Assembly (NCBI RefSeq): GCF_014194975.1
Contig: NZ_JACIAY010000005.1
Coordinates: 124,001 to 188,000 of the forward strand
Direction of reading: 5' to 3'
From: Sphingomonas sp. BK580
GTDB taxonomy: Bacteria > Pseudomonadota > Alphaproteobacteria > Sphingomonadales > Sphingomonadaceae
DNA length: 64,000 nucleotides
Every line of letters starts with the position of its first letter. Within the stretch, counting starts at the first letter, position 1. The position numbers and the translations under genes were made by a program. Below are positions 49,171 through 58,320 of this stretch, piece after piece. The notes beneath the pieces are model-generated. The model was not told the origin of the DNA. It searched no databases and was given only the letters and a program-made list of their open reading frames with translations.

Positions 49171-50481
49171 ATGACGTTGCTCGCCATCGCTCTCGTCATC
49201 GTGCTGCTGATCCTGCTGGTGGCGCTCGCCAAGGCGCCGCCGCTGGTCGCCTTCGTCATCGCCGCGCTGCTGGGCGGCGTGCTGCTCGGCGTGCCGCTCG
49301 AGACCATCCCCAAGGCGATCGAGAAGGGCATCGGCGACACGATCGGCCCGCTCGTCGTCATCGTGGTGCTCGGCGCGATGGCGGGCAAGCTGATCGCCGA
49401 CAGCGGTGCGGCGCGGCGGATCGCCGACGCGCTGATCGCCGTGTTCGGCCCGCGGCGGCTGCCGCTGGCGATGGCGGCGACCGGCTTCCTGGTCGGCATC
49501 CCGCTCTTCTACAACGTCGGCTTCGTGCTGATGGTGCCGCTGATCTTCTCGATCACGGCGCGCGCCAAGCTGCCGCCGGTGCATGTCGGCATGCCGCTGC
49601 TCGCGGGTCTGTCGATCGCGCACGGCTTCCTGCCGCCGCACCCCTCGCCGACCGCGCTGGTGACCCAGCTCGGCGCCGACCTGGGCCAGACGCTGATCTA
49701 CGGCCTGATCGTCGGCGTGCCGACGCTGCTGATCGCGGGCCCGCTGTTCGCGCTGACGCTGAGGAACATCCAGTCGCCACCCTCGGCGCTGTTCGGCAGC
49801 GACGACACCGCCGAGCGCCGGCTGCCCGGCACCGCGGTAAGCTTCCTGTGCGCGCTGCTACCCGTCGGGCTGATCGCGGGCACCACCGCGCTAAGCTATC
49901 TCGCTCCGTCGCCCGACCTCGCCGCCGCGGTGCGCTTCGTCGGCAACCCGACGGTCGTGCTGCTGGTGGCGATCGCCATCGCGATGCTCGCGCTGGGCGC
50001 GGGCGGTGGCCTGCCGCTGCCGCGCATGATGGAGAGCTTCGCCGGCGCGACGCGCGACATCGCGCCGATCCTGCTCATCATCGCCGGCGCCGGCGCGCTC
50101 AAGCAGGTGCTGGTGGAGAGCGGCGCCGACCGCGTGCTCGCCGCCGAGCTGGCGACGCTGCCGATCCCGCCGCTGGTGCTGGGCTGGCTGCTCGCCTGCG
50201 TGATCCGGGTCGCGCTCGGCTCGGCGACCGTGGCGGGGCTCACCGCGGGCGGGCTGGTCGCGCCGCTGCTCGCCACCAGCGGCGCCAACCCGAACCTGAT
50301 GGTGCTCGCGATCGGCGCGGGCAGCCTGATGTGCAGCCACGTGAATGACTCGGGCTTCTGGATGTTCAAGGAATATTTCGGGCTGAGCCTGCGCGACACG
50401 TTCCGCTCCTGGTCGCTGATGGAGACCTTGGTCGGCAGCTTCGGGCTGGTGTTCGTGCTGCTGCTCGACGCGGTCGTCTAG
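49171..50481 (+). CDS. GntP-type gluconate:H+ symporter
   Basis: A 436-residue inner-membrane permease with about 12 hydrophobic helices. The FYNVGFVLMVPLIFSITARA, LPPHPSPTALVTQLGADLGQ and SATVAGLTAGGLVAPLLATS stretches are characteristic of GntP/GntT. It probably imports gluconate or a related sugar acid. No gluconate kinase or GntR regulator is adjacent. Divergent from ubiA, with 123 bp between starts. Confidence 0.9.
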   Translation: MTLLAIALVIVLLILLVALAKAPPLVAFVIAALLGGVLLGVPLETIPKAIEKGIGDTIGPLVVIVVLGAMAGKLIADSGAARRIADALIAVFGPRRLPLAMAATGFLVGIPLFYNVGFVLMVPLIFSITARAKLPPVHVGMPLLAGLSIAHGFLPPHPSPTALVTQLGADLGQTLIYGLIVGVPTLLIAGPLFALTLRNIQSPPSALFGSDDTAERRLPGTAVSFLCALLPVGLIAGTTALSYLAPSPDLAAAVRFVGNPTVVLLVAIAIAMLALGAGGGLPLPRMMESFAGATRDIAPILLIIAGAGALKQVLVESGADRVLAAELATLPIPPLVLGWLLACVIRVALGSATVAGLTAGGLVAPLLATSGANPNLMVLAIGAGSLMCSHVNDSGFWMFKEYFGLSLRDTFRSWSLMETLVGSFGLVFVLLLDAVV

Positions 50482-50595
50482 CCGAGCGATCCGACGGCTC
50501 GTCGCCGCGCTCCAACGCGTGCTCGGGCGACGGCCGTCATGCGCTGTCACGCGATCGTCGTCACGCCGATGCAACGCTGGCCAGCACCGCGCGGC

Positions 50596-50601
50596 TATAA
50601 T
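50596..50601 (+). promoter_or_regulatory. Perfect -10 box before the phosphatase gene
   Basis: TATAAT, preceded by C, 30 bp before ATG 50631. No good -35 is found at 17 bp. A similar CTATAAA box lies at 60815-60821 before the gene at 60848. Confidence 0.4.
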
Positions 50602-50630
50602 GCTAGCCGCGGGCGGTGGCGGAGGCGGAC

Positions 50631-51857
50631 ATGACGGGACGGATCACACGCTGGACACGATCGCTGGCACCGCTCGCGCTCCCGCTCGCCGCACCGCTCG
50701 ACGCCGCGCCTCGCGATGTGGTGCGGCCGCACGAGCTCCGCGTCGAGCGGGTGGTCGCGCTGGTGCGGCACGGCGTGCGCGCGCCGATCACCGGCGAGGT
50801 GCCCGCGGGCACGCGCACCGACGCGCCGTGGCTGCGCTGGCCGGTGGCACCCGAGCGGCTCACCCCGCACGGCGCGCGCGCCCTGCGGATCGAGGGCGCG
50901 ACGGCGCGACGCTGGCTCGACTCGCTCGGCGTCACCGCGCGCGGGCGCTGCCCCGCGGCCGGGCAGCTGAGCGTCTGGGCCAACACCGCGGAGCGGACCA
51001 TCGCCAGCGGCGCCGCGCTGGTGGAGGGGTTCGCCCCCGGCTGCGCGGTGCCGGTCGGACACCGCGGCGCGGGCGACGTCGACCCGCTGTTCGAGCCGCT
51101 GCGCGCGGAAGCGGCGCCGTTCGACCCGCGTGCCGCGATCGAGTCGATCCAGGCCTATACCGGCGGGGTCGAGCGCATGGCGGATCGCTATCGGCCGCAG
51201 CGTGCCGAACTCGACCGCGCGCTCGGCTGCGGCGACGCGGCGGGTTGCAGCCCCGACGCGCCCGCGACCTTGCGCCCCAGCGCCGACGGGCGCGCGATCG
51301 AGCTGACAGGCCCGATCCGCGACGTCTCGGGCACCGCACAGGTGCTGCTGCTGCAATATGCCGAGGGGCTGACCGCGCACACGCCCTGGGCGCGGGTCGA
51401 CCCCGCGGCGCTACGCCGGCTCGGCGCGCTCCACGCCGCGCTGTTCGACGTCTTCTCGCGACCGCCCTATATGGCGGCGCGTCAGGCCGGGCCGCTCGCG
51501 CGCCGCATCGAGGAGCGGCTCACCGCGCGCGACGGCCCCGCCATCGAGCTGCTGGTGGGGCACGACACCAACGTCACCGCGCTCGCCGCGGTGCTGGGGG
51601 TCACGCTGACCGCGCCGGGCTATGCCGCGGGCGATGTCGCGCCCGGCGGCGCGCTGGTGCTCGAGCTGCTGCGCGGCCGCGCCGGGGCGCGCTTCGTCCG
51701 CGCGACCTATCGCACCCAGTCGCCGACCCAGCTGCGCCGCCTCGCGCGCGGCGGCGCCGTGACCCGGCTCCCGATCCCCGGCTGCGCCGGTGGTCCGGAG
51801 CGAAGCTGCCCGCTCGGCGAGTTCGTGCGGCTGCTGCGCGCGCGCACCGTGGGCTGA
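50631..51857 (+). CDS. Exported histidine acid phosphatase (AppA/Agp type)
   Basis: A 408-residue branch-2 histidine phosphatase. The catalytic RHGVRAP is at residues 46-52, and the proton-donor HD is in LLVGHDTNVTALAAVLG. Several cysteines suited to disulfides are present (CPAAGQ, PGCAVP, GCGDAAGC, CAGG...C). Family members act as periplasmic glucose-1-phosphatases or phytases. GGAGG 5 nt before ATG 50631 fixes the start; the N-terminal MTGRITRWTRSLAPLALPLA is the signal. It heads a same-strand run of exported enzymes. Confidence 0.88.
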   Translation: MTGRITRWTRSLAPLALPLAAPLDAAPRDVVRPHELRVERVVALVRHGVRAPITGEVPAGTRTDAPWLRWPVAPERLTPHGARALRIEGATARRWLDSLGVTARGRCPAAGQLSVWANTAERTIASGAALVEGFAPGCAVPVGHRGAGDVDPLFEPLRAEAAPFDPRAAIESIQAYTGGVERMADRYRPQRAELDRALGCGDAAGCSPDAPATLRPSADGRAIELTGPIRDVSGTAQVLLLQYAEGLTAHTPWARVDPAALRRLGALHAALFDVFSRPPYMAARQAGPLARRIEERLTARDGPAIELLVGHDTNVTALAAVLGVTLTAPGYAAGDVAPGGALVLELLRGRAGARFVRATYRTQSPTQLRRLARGGAVTRLPIPGCAGGPERSCPLGEFVRLLRARTVG

Positions 51858-51898
51858 GCGCGGCTTGCACCCCCGCGGCGGCTCGCCGACAAGGGGGC

Positions 51899-53023
51899 AT
51901 GATCCGCTCCCTCCTCGCCCTGATCGGGCTCGCCGCCTCGCCCGCGCTCGCCCAGCAGCAGGGCCAGCGCCCGCCGATCACCGCCGCCGCGCCGCAACCA
52001 GCCGCCGCGCGCACCTGGCCGACGCGCGAGGCCGACGCCGAGCTGCGCGACGTGACCTTCGCCGCGGGCGGGACGATGGCGCGCGTGCGGCTCCACTACA
52101 CCACGCTCGGCACCCCGCACCGCGACTCGCGCGGCGATATCGACAATGCGGTGATGGTGCTCCACGGCACCGGCGGGACCGGCAAGCAGTTCCTCCAGCC
52201 GCAGTTCGCCGACCAGCTCTACGGCCCCGGCCAGCCGCTCGACATCACCCGCTACTACGTCATCCTGCCCGACAATATCGGGCACGGCGGCTCGTCCAAG
52301 CCGTCCGACGGCAGCGGCCCCGACTTCCCGCGCTACGACTATGACGACATGGTCGCACTCCAGCACCGGCTGGTGACCGAGACGCTCGGGATCAGGCGGC
52401 TGCGTCTGCTGATGGGCACCTCGATGGGCTGCATGCACGCGCTGATGTGGGGCGAGCGCTGGCCCGACGCGGCGCGCGCGCTGATGCCGCTCGGCTGCGA
52501 GGCCGTCCCGATCGCCGGGCTCAACCGGATGTGGCGCCAGCTCGCGATCGAGTCGATCACCGCCGACCCGGCCTATGCCGGCGGTCGCTATCGGGCGCAG
52601 CCGCTCGCCGGGCTGCGCGGCGCGGCCTCGCTGCTGTTCGTCGCGGGCGGCGCGCCGATCTATTTGCAGGACGCTTATCCGACACGCGACGCCGCGGCCG
52701 CCTACGCGCGCCAGCGTGTCGCGGCCTCGCTCCAGGGGCTCGACGCCAACGACCTGATCTGGGCGCTCGACTCGTCGCGCAGCTACGATCCCTGGCCGCG
52801 CCTGGAGGCGATCACCGCACCGCTGACGTGGATCAACTCGGCGGACGATTTCATCAACCCGCGCGCGCTCGACTATCCCGACGGCGCGGTGAAGCGGATG
52901 CGCGACGCGCGCTTCCGGCTGATCCCCGAGAGCGTCGAGACGCGCGGCCATGGCAGTCACACCTGGGCGCGGCTGTGGAAGGACGACCTGGTCGCGCTGC
53001 TCGCGCGCTCGGCCCCGCGCTGA
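51899..53023 (+). CDS. Exported alpha/beta hydrolase, MetX-like
   Basis: A 374-residue exported protein with signal MIRSLLALIGLAASPALA. The fold is that of homoserine O-acetyltransferase: nucleophile Ser in LLMGTSMGCMHALMWGERWP, acid Asp in WINSADDFINP, His in RGHGSHTWARLW, and a large lid with YAGGRYRAQPLAGLRGAASL. Export to the periplasm argues against a role in methionine synthesis, so it is better called an esterase or acyltransferase of unknown substrate. Confidence 0.85.
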   Translation: MIRSLLALIGLAASPALAQQQGQRPPITAAAPQPAAARTWPTREADAELRDVTFAAGGTMARVRLHYTTLGTPHRDSRGDIDNAVMVLHGTGGTGKQFLQPQFADQLYGPGQPLDITRYYVILPDNIGHGGSSKPSDGSGPDFPRYDYDDMVALQHRLVTETLGIRRLRLLMGTSMGCMHALMWGERWPDAARALMPLGCEAVPIAGLNRMWRQLAIESITADPAYAGGRYRAQPLAGLRGAASLLFVAGGAPIYLQDAYPTRDAAAAYARQRVAASLQGLDANDLIWALDSSRSYDPWPRLEAITAPLTWINSADDFINPRALDYPDGAVKRMRDARFRLIPESVETRGHGSHTWARLWKDDLVALLARSAPR

Positions 53024-53091
53024 TCGCCTATTGGAAGGTGAGGGCCGCTCGCGGCTTGCACGCGCGCGCCGCGCGACCTAGCGCCAGGCGC

Positions 53092-53742
53092 ATGCGTCCC
53101 CTGCTCCCGCTCGTCGCGCTCGCCGCGCTGCTCTCCCCGCCCGTCGCGGCGCAGCGCGCCGACCGTGCCACGCCCGGCTGGGTGCGGGTCCGGCTCGAGA
53201 CCGCAGACGGCCCGATCGTGCTCGCGCTCGACGCGCGCCACGCGCCGGTGACCACCGCCAATTTCATGCGCTACGTCGACGACGGGCGGTTCGACGGCGT
53301 GAGCTTCTATCGCACCGCGCGCAACAAGCGCGACCCGCGCTACGGCTTCATCCAGTCGGGCATCCGCACCGACGCGCGCCGCTTCCTGGACACGATCCCG
53401 CACGAATCGACCAGGCAGACCGGGATCAAGCATCTCGACATGACGATCTCGATGGCGCGGCTGGGCCCGCCCGGCGCGGCCAACGGCAATTGGTTCATCA
53501 CCGTCGGCGCGATCCCCTCGATGGACTGGACACCGACCAACCCGGGCTATGCCGCCTTCGGGCGGGTCGTGGCGGGGCAGGCGACGGTAAAGCGCATCCT
53601 CGCCGAGCCCACAGGTGGCGGGATGAAGGGCACGCTGATGCTGCAGCCGGTCCGCGTCAACAAGGCGACGCGGCTCGACGGCACCGCCAAGCCGACCGGC
53701 CGCCCGCGCCCCTGGCTGATCGAGCGCCGCCGCGACGGCTGA
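53092..53742 (+). CDS. Exported cyclophilin-type peptidyl-prolyl isomerase
   Basis: A 216-residue periplasmic folding helper with signal MRPLLPLVALAALLSPPVAA. The cyclophilin core is visible: APVTTANFMRYVDDGRFDGV then SFYRTARN with the catalytic Arg, GFIQSGIR, ISMARLGPPGAANGNWFITV, and YAAFGRVVAGQATVKRI. A short basic tail (RPRPWLIERRRDG) follows. 68 bp after the MetX-like gene. Confidence 0.9.
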   Translation: MRPLLPLVALAALLSPPVAAQRADRATPGWVRVRLETADGPIVLALDARHAPVTTANFMRYVDDGRFDGVSFYRTARNKRDPRYGFIQSGIRTDARRFLDTIPHESTRQTGIKHLDMTISMARLGPPGAANGNWFITVGAIPSMDWTPTNPGYAAFGRVVAGQATVKRILAEPTGGGMKGTLMLQPVRVNKATRLDGTAKPTGRPRPWLIERRRDG

Positions 53743-53789
53743 ACTCCTGGCGCCCCCGGGTCGTTAGGGCCGCAGCGAAGGAGAGCGAC

Positions 53790-53981
53790 ATGAGCGAGCA
53801 GCCGAACAAGCCGGGCGGCGACTTCCGCCAGGACGGCAAGGTCCGCGACGCGGGCGACGAGCAGGCGGTCAAGAACCAGGGCGGCACCACGCCGGAGGCC
53901 TATCCGAAGAAGGACGGCGGCCGCGCCACCGGCGAGGACAGCGCGGTCGGCGCCGGCCGCGGGGAGAGCGACGGGCAATAG
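53790..53981 (+). CDS. Small hydrophilic protein, 63 residues
   Basis: A highly charged, glycine-rich, probably disordered protein: MSEQPNKPGGDFRQDGKVRD then AGDEQAVKNQGG, ending VGAGRGESDGQ. It has no hydrophobic segment and no cysteine. GGAG lies 6 nt before ATG 53790. Composition resembles small stress or desiccation proteins, but no family can be named. Confidence 0.6.
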   Translation: MSEQPNKPGGDFRQDGKVRDAGDEQAVKNQGGTTPEAYPKKDGGRATGEDSAVGAGRGESDGQ

Positions 53982-54094
53982 CGCGACCGCCGAACACGCG
54001 TTGCTATGCTCCCGCGCAGGCGGGAGGCTTGGAGACCTAGGCGGGGCGAGCCGTTGCCCTCCTCGGCGCATGGTTCACCTCGCCTGCGGCGTCG

Positions 54095-54172
54095 GTGCAC
54101 TCCGGCGAACGCCGGAGCCCACGGCCGTCGACCAACGCGCGCCGCCCTGGGCTCCCGCTTGCGCGCGGGCCC
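54095..54172. repeat. Dispersed palindromic element, family A copy 4
   Basis: GTGCACTCCGGCGAACGCCG then GAGCCCACGGC at the left and GCCCTGGGCTCCCGCTTGCG then CGCGGGC at the right. Layout matches the copy at 61542-61619, with small changes. It lies between convergent genes. Confidence 0.7.
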
Positions 54173-54227
54173 GGATCGTAGCGGGCGGCGCGGCGCTTTC
54201 GCGGCCATCCCGCGATCGCCTCGTTTG

Positions 54228-54656
54228 CTACCCGCGCGGCAGCGCCTCGACATAGGCGCGCACCGCGTCGGCGATCGGCGCCGGCCGCCCGGTCGGCAGA
54301 TGAACGTTGACGCTCACCATCGTGATGACGCTGCATAACGCGCCGGTGGCCGGGTTGGTCAGTTCGAAGCGCAGCGTCATGCTGGTCGTGCCGAGCTTCT
54401 CGACCCGCACATGGGCCTCGACTTCGTCGCCCCAGGTAAAGGGTGCGAGATAGTCGAGCTCGGCGCGGCGGATGTGGAACTCGCTTTCCTCCCACACCGG
54501 CCCGAGCGCGTCGGCGATGCCGCTGGCGCGCCAGAACTCGGTCGCGGCGACGTCGGCGTATTCGAGGTAGCGCGAGTTGAAGACGACGCGTTGGCCGTCG
54601 ATCTCGGCGTAGCGCACGCGGAAGCGGGTGGAGAAGGCGAAGCCGGGGCGGGTCAT
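54228..54656 (-). CDS. Acyl-CoA thioesterase, YbgC/4HBT type
   Basis: A 142-residue hot-dog fold thioesterase. FRVRYAEIDGQRVVFNSRYL is the catalytic helix region, with the usual Asp at the D of EIDGQ; the Tyr of VVYxxxY in most members is Phe here. APFTWGDEVEAHVRVEKLGT is the central strand region. It may hydrolyse short acyl-CoAs or acyl-ACP. Stands alone. Confidence 0.87.
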   Translation of the reverse strand: MTRPGFAFSTRFRVRYAEIDGQRVVFNSRYLEYADVAATEFWRASGIADALGPVWEESEFHIRRAELDYLAPFTWGDEVEAHVRVEKLGTTSMTLRFELTNPATGALCSVITMVSVNVHLPTGRPAPIADAVRAYVEALPRG

Positions 54657-54714
54657 AGGCCGCGCGCTGTGACGGTGCCGTCGCGCCGGGTCAACCGGCG
54701 GTGCGGCGCCTGCC

Positions 54715-55374
54715 TCACAGCTCGATCACGCGATCGGGCAGCTCGTTGACGTCGCTCGCGCTCTTGGGCAGCTGCTCGGCCAGGATCGCGCCGATCGCGC
54801 CCACCGCCGCGACCATGCCCTCGCCCGCCTGCCCCGCCCGCACCGAGTCGACCAAGGCCGCCATCGCCGCGCCCCAGCGCTCCGGCGGCACCGCGGCGTG
54901 GACCGTGCGATCGGCGACGATCTCGGCGGCGCGCTCGTCGGCGGAGAGGTAGAGCAGCACCGCCTCGCGCCCCGCGGTGCGGCGCTCGGCGGCGAGGCGG
55001 AAATAGAGCAGCGCGCGCCGCCGCACGCGCCGCCGCCTGGTCGCGCGCGGGGTCAAAGCGAGTCGCAGCGGCATCCAGGCGAGCAGCAGCCGCGCGACGA
55101 GGAAGGTGGCCGCCTGCACGACCAGCAGCAGCGCGAGCGCGGTCGCGCGCGACTCGCCCCAGCCGTTGCCGGGCGCGAGCGACGCCGGCCACAGCGCCGC
55201 CGCCGCGGGCACCGCCAGCGTGGCGAGCAGCGCGTAGTGGAGCGCGACGTCGTGATAGGCGTCGGACCGCTCGCTCACCACGGTGACGATCTCGCCGTCG
55301 GTGGTGCGCTCGGCGGCGGTGACCGCCCGGGTCACCGCGGCGCGCTCCTCAGGGGTGAGCACCAGCCGCGCCAT
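54715..55374 (-). CDS. TPM domain membrane protein
   Basis: A 219-residue protein, second TPM gene of a lemA-TPM-TPM operon. MARLVLTPEERAAVTRAVTA then AERTTDGEIVTVVSERSDAY opens the TPM fold. Two membrane helices follow (HYALLATLAVPAAAALWPAS and ATALALLLVVQAATFLVARL), then the rest of the domain with LLYLSADERAAEIVADRTVH. Its ATG overlaps the upstream stop (TGATG). Confidence 0.82.
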   Translation of the reverse strand: MARLVLTPEERAAVTRAVTAAERTTDGEIVTVVSERSDAYHDVALHYALLATLAVPAAAALWPASLAPGNGWGESRATALALLLVVQAATFLVARLLLAWMPLRLALTPRATRRRRVRRRALLYFRLAAERRTAGREAVLLYLSADERAAEIVADRTVHAAVPPERWGAAMAALVDSVRAGQAGEGMVAAVGAIGAILAEQLPKSASDVNELPDRVIEL

Positions 55375-56153
55375 CACCAGCTGCCGCTCGCGCCGCCGCC
55401 GCCGAACGAGCCGCCGCCGCCGGAGAAGCCCCCTCCGGAGAAGCCGCCCCCGGATGCGCCACCGCCGCCCCAGCCCGAGCCGCCGCCCCAGATCACCACC
55501 GGCGCCACGCCGCCGCGGTAGCGGCTGCCGCCGGCGGAGCGGCGCAGCAGCGGCAGCAGCACGAAGACGAGCACGACCGCGATCCAGAACGCGGCGACCA
55601 TCCAGTCGCCGCCGTCGTCCGCGCGCGCCGGACTCGCGCTGGCCCGCCCGGCGCGGCGCTCGGCGGCCTCGAGCGGCAGCTTGAGCTGGTCGGCGAGCTG
55701 CTGCGCGCCGGCGACGATCCCGCCCGCCATGTCGCCGTCGCGGAAGCGCGGCAGGATGGTCTGGTTGACGACGATGCTGGCATAGGCGTCGGTGACGATC
55801 GGCTCGAGCCCGTAGCCGACCTCGACGCGTACCTTGCGCTCGCTCGGCGCGACGAGCAGGATCACGCCGTTGTTCGCGCCTTTCTGGCCGATGCCCCAGG
55901 CCCGGCCGAGCCGATAGCCATAGTCCTCGATCGTATAACCCTGCAGGCTCGGCACCGTGGCCACGACGAGCTGGCGCGACGAGGCCTGCTCGACCGTCGC
56001 GGAGAGCTGCTCGAGCTGGCGCACCTGGTCGGCGTCGAGCAGCTTGGCGGCGTCGACGACGCGGCCGGTCAGGGCCGGGAACCGCTGCGCGGCCGCGGCC
56101 GTCGCGCTGATCAGCCACAGCGCCGCGAGCAGCAGCGCGCACCAGCGCTGCAC
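55374..56153 (-). CDS. YgcG-like TPM domain protein with Gly-rich tail
   Basis: A 259-residue exported, membrane-anchored protein. Start is GTG 56153, giving the signal MQRWCALLLAALWLISATAA; reading further upstream runs into a palindromic repeat. The TPM domain (LTGRVVDAAKLLDADQVRQL to DGDMAGGIVAGAQQLAD) contains the VATVPSLQGYTIEDYGYRLG and NGVILLVAPSERKVRVEVGY motifs. One helix (MVAAFWIAVVLVFVLLPLLR) precedes a GGGFSGGG-type tail. Works with LemA in an unknown envelope role. Confidence 0.87.
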   Translation of the reverse strand: MQRWCALLLAALWLISATAAAAQRFPALTGRVVDAAKLLDADQVRQLEQLSATVEQASSRQLVVATVPSLQGYTIEDYGYRLGRAWGIGQKGANNGVILLVAPSERKVRVEVGYGLEPIVTDAYASIVVNQTILPRFRDGDMAGGIVAGAQQLADQLKLPLEAAERRAGRASASPARADDGGDWMVAAFWIAVVLVFVLLPLLRRSAGGSRYRGGVAPVVIWGGGSGWGGGGASGGGFSGGGFSGGGGSFGGGGASGSW

Positions 56154-56192
56154 CCGCGCCGAGACTCGGTCCGGCCCGCTTGAAGCGCAATC

Positions 56193-56270
56193 GGGCTCCT
56201 GCGCCTGCAGGAGCCCAGACTCACGAACGTTGATCCCGAAGCCCTGGGCTCCGGCGCTCGCCGGAGCACG
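56193..56270. repeat. Dispersed palindromic element, family A copy 5, inside an operon
   Basis: GGGCTCCTGCGCCTGCAGGA then GCCCAG at the left and CCCTGGGCTCCGGCGCTCGC then CGGAGCAC at the right. It fills the gap between lemA and the first TPM gene, which are usually adjacent, so it is transcribed. Confidence 0.75.
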
Positions 56271-56321
56271 CTTCCACTTCGGCGGCTGAGGCCCCGATCC
56301 ACGCGCGACCATCGTCGCGGC

Positions 56322-56900
56322 TCAGCTGCCGAAGTTGACCGTCGGCGCCTGCTCGGCACCGGGACTCGTCGCCTGGTACGGCACGAGCGGCTTGGCACCG
56401 TAGAAGATCTTGGCGCCGACCGCGTCGGGGAAGGTGCGGATCCGCGTGTTATAGTCCTGAACCGCCTGGTTGTAGTCGCGCCGCGCGATGGTGATGCGGT
56501 TCTCGGTGCCCTCCAGCTGCGACTGGAGCGAGAGGAAGTTCTGGTTCGACTTAAGGTCGGGATAGGCCTCCTGCAGCCGCTGCAGCGACAGCGTCACCGC
56601 GTTCTGCGCGGCGGCGTAGCGCTGCACCGCGGCGGGATCGCTGAGCTGGTTGCCGCTCACCTGCACGCGGTTGGCCGAGGCGCGCGCCTCGGTGACCCGG
56701 GTGAGCACCTCCGACTCCTGCTTGGCATAGCCCTTCACCGTTGCCACCAGGTTGGGGATGAGGTCGGCGCGGCGCTGATACTCGTTCTGCACGTCGGCCC
56801 AGCGCGCCTTGGCGTTCTCCTCGGCGGTGGGGACGCTGTTCACCCCGCAGGCGGCGAGCGGCAGGGCCATCACGAGCGCGGCGGCGCGGCGGTGCATCAT
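56322..56900 (-). CDS. lemA: LemA family lipoprotein
   Basis: A 192-residue protein. MMHRRAAALVMALPLAACGV is a lipoprotein signal (Cys18). The four-helix LemA core is shown by RWADVQNEYQRRADLIPNLV then ATVKGYAKQE, AYPDLKSNQNFLSLQSQLEG and ENRITIARRDYNQAVQDYNT. Members are found with TPM proteins in many bacteria; the role is unclear. Two adjacent ATGs (56900, 56897) are possible. First gene of the operon. Confidence 0.93.
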   Translation of the reverse strand: MMHRRAAALVMALPLAACGVNSVPTAEENAKARWADVQNEYQRRADLIPNLVATVKGYAKQESEVLTRVTEARASANRVQVSGNQLSDPAAVQRYAAAQNAVTLSLQRLQEAYPDLKSNQNFLSLQSQLEGTENRITIARRDYNQAVQDYNTRIRTFPDAVGAKIFYGAKPLVPYQATSPGAEQAPTVNFGS

Positions 56901-56996
56901 CTCGAAATCCCCTCTTTTTCCGCGAACTATACGCCGGCGCCAACGCGGGCGCAGGGGAAAAAGTTACTAGGGGAGTAACGATCTTCCCCCCGGCGA

Positions 56997-57413
56997 TCAC
57001 CCGTCGGCGGCCGGGGCGGGGTCAGACTGCGGCGCGGGCGGGACCGCCTGCCAGCGCGCGCGCTCCTCGAGCAGGCGCGTGACCGCGGCCATATTCGCGC
57101 TGCCCCACTCGCACAGAGGCGCCAGCGCGGCGGCGAGACCGCGGCCGAGCGGCGTCAGCGTGTAATCCACCCGCGGCGGCACCTCCCGATAGTCATGGCG
57201 GGTGACGATGCCATCAGCCTCGAGCTCCTTGAGCTGCTGGATCAGCACCTTGTCGCTGACCCCCCGGACCGCGCGCTTGAGCGCGCCGTATCGGTTCGGG
57301 CCCTTCACGAGGAAGTAGATGATCAACGGCTTCCACTTGCCCGCGATGACGCGGAGCGTGGCGTCGAGCCCGCAGCTGAAGCCGGGCGACGGAAGGTCGA
57401 TCGCGTCTGTCAT
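56997..57413 (-). CDS. HxlR family regulator
   Basis: A 138-residue winged-helix regulator. Conserved Cys in [20 protein letters not shown], a position used for redox or electrophile sensing in several relatives (HypR, QorR, YodB). The wing is [23 protein letters not shown] 57413 is chosen over longer in-frame options because the family starts just before this Cys. Divergent from the SDR gene, which it probably controls. Confidence 0.92.
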   Translation of the reverse strand: MTDAIDLPSPGFSCGLDATLRVIAGKWKPLIIYFLVKGPNRYGALKRAVRGVSDKVLIQQLKELEADGIVTRHDYREVPPRVDYTLTPLGRGLAAALAPLCEWGSANMAAVTRLLEERARWQAVPPAPQSDPAPAADG

Positions 57414-57420
57414 TTTATGG

Positions 57421-57453
57421 TACTTACCAAAAGGTGCATACTTGTCGACAGGT
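57421..57453. promoter_or_regulatory. Putative HxlR operator
   Basis: In the 88-bp gap between the regulator and the SDR: TACTTACC (57421) and TACTTGTC (57439) are spaced 18 bp, and ACTTGTCGACAGGT (57440-57453) is a near palindrome with a perfect TGTCGACA core. Confidence 0.45.
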
Positions 57454-57501
57454 AGGCATGGCATCAGCTCTGCGCCAGTTCGAAGAACGGAGCAGACGAC
57501 C

Positions 57502-58236
57502 ATGAAGAGACTGGAAGGCAAGACCGCGGTGGTGACCGGCGGCGGGACCGGGATCGGCTTCGCGACCGCCCAGCGGTTCGTCGACGAGGGCGCGTTCGTC
57601 TACGTCACCGGGCGCCGGCAGGCGCCGCTCGACCGCGCGGTGGAGGCGCTCGGCGGCAACGCGCGCGCGGTCCAGGGATCGGTGTCCGACCTCGCCGACC
57701 TCGCGCGGCTGTTCGATCAGGTGAAGGCGGAGCGCGGCACGCTCGACGTGCTGTTCGCCAACGCCGGCCACGGCGATCTCGTCCCGCTCGGCGAGATCAC
57801 CGAGGAACAGTATCAGCGCACCTTCGACATCAACGTGAAGGGCGTGCTGTTCACGGTGCAGGCGGCGCTGCCGCTGATGCGCGCGGGCGGCTCGATCATC
57901 CTCACCGGCTCGACCACCGGGTCGATGGGCACGCCCGCGTTCAGCGTCTACAGCGCGACCAAGGCGGCGGTGCGCAACTTCGCGCGCAGCTGGGCGCAGG
58001 ACCTGCGCGGCACCGGCATCCGCGTCAACGTGCTCTCGCCCGGGCCGACGCTGACCGAGTTGGCGCAGGAGGTGGTCGGCCGCGACGCGATGGTGGAGCT
58101 GGGGGCGGGCACGCCGATCGGCCGCGTCGGCCAGCCCGACGAGATCGCCGCGGTGGCGGCCTTCCTCGCCTCGTCCGACAGCAGCTTCATGACCGGCAGC
58201 GAGGTCTTCGCCGACGGCGGCCTGGCGCAGATCTGA
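57502..58236 (+). CDS. SDR family oxidoreductase
   Basis: A 244-residue NAD(P)-dependent enzyme. Cofactor motif TGGGTGIG (residues 12-19), NAG in [13 protein letters not shown], catalytic Ser in [11 protein letters not shown] and YxxxK in [18 protein letters not shown]; the C-terminal FADGGLAQI is usual. GR after the second strand ([10 protein letters not shown]) hints at NADPH. Divergence from an HxlR regulator suggests induction by an aldehyde, quinone or similar electrophile. Confidence 0.93.
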   Translation: MKRLEGKTAVVTGGGTGIGFATAQRFVDEGAFVYVTGRRQAPLDRAVEALGGNARAVQGSVSDLADLARLFDQVKAERGTLDVLFANAGHGDLVPLGEITEEQYQRTFDINVKGVLFTVQAALPLMRAGGSIILTGSTTGSMGTPAFSVYSATKAAVRNFARSWAQDLRGTGIRVNVLSPGPTLTELAQEVVGRDAMVELGAGTPIGRVGQPDEIAAVAAFLASSDSSFMTGSEVFADGGLAQI

Positions 58237-58320
58237 GCGCATCGCGGCGACACACTGGACCGCGCCGCCGAACAGCGGCAACCTCCGGGGATGGAACCCG
58301 ATTCCCGCCAAGGCGCGCCG

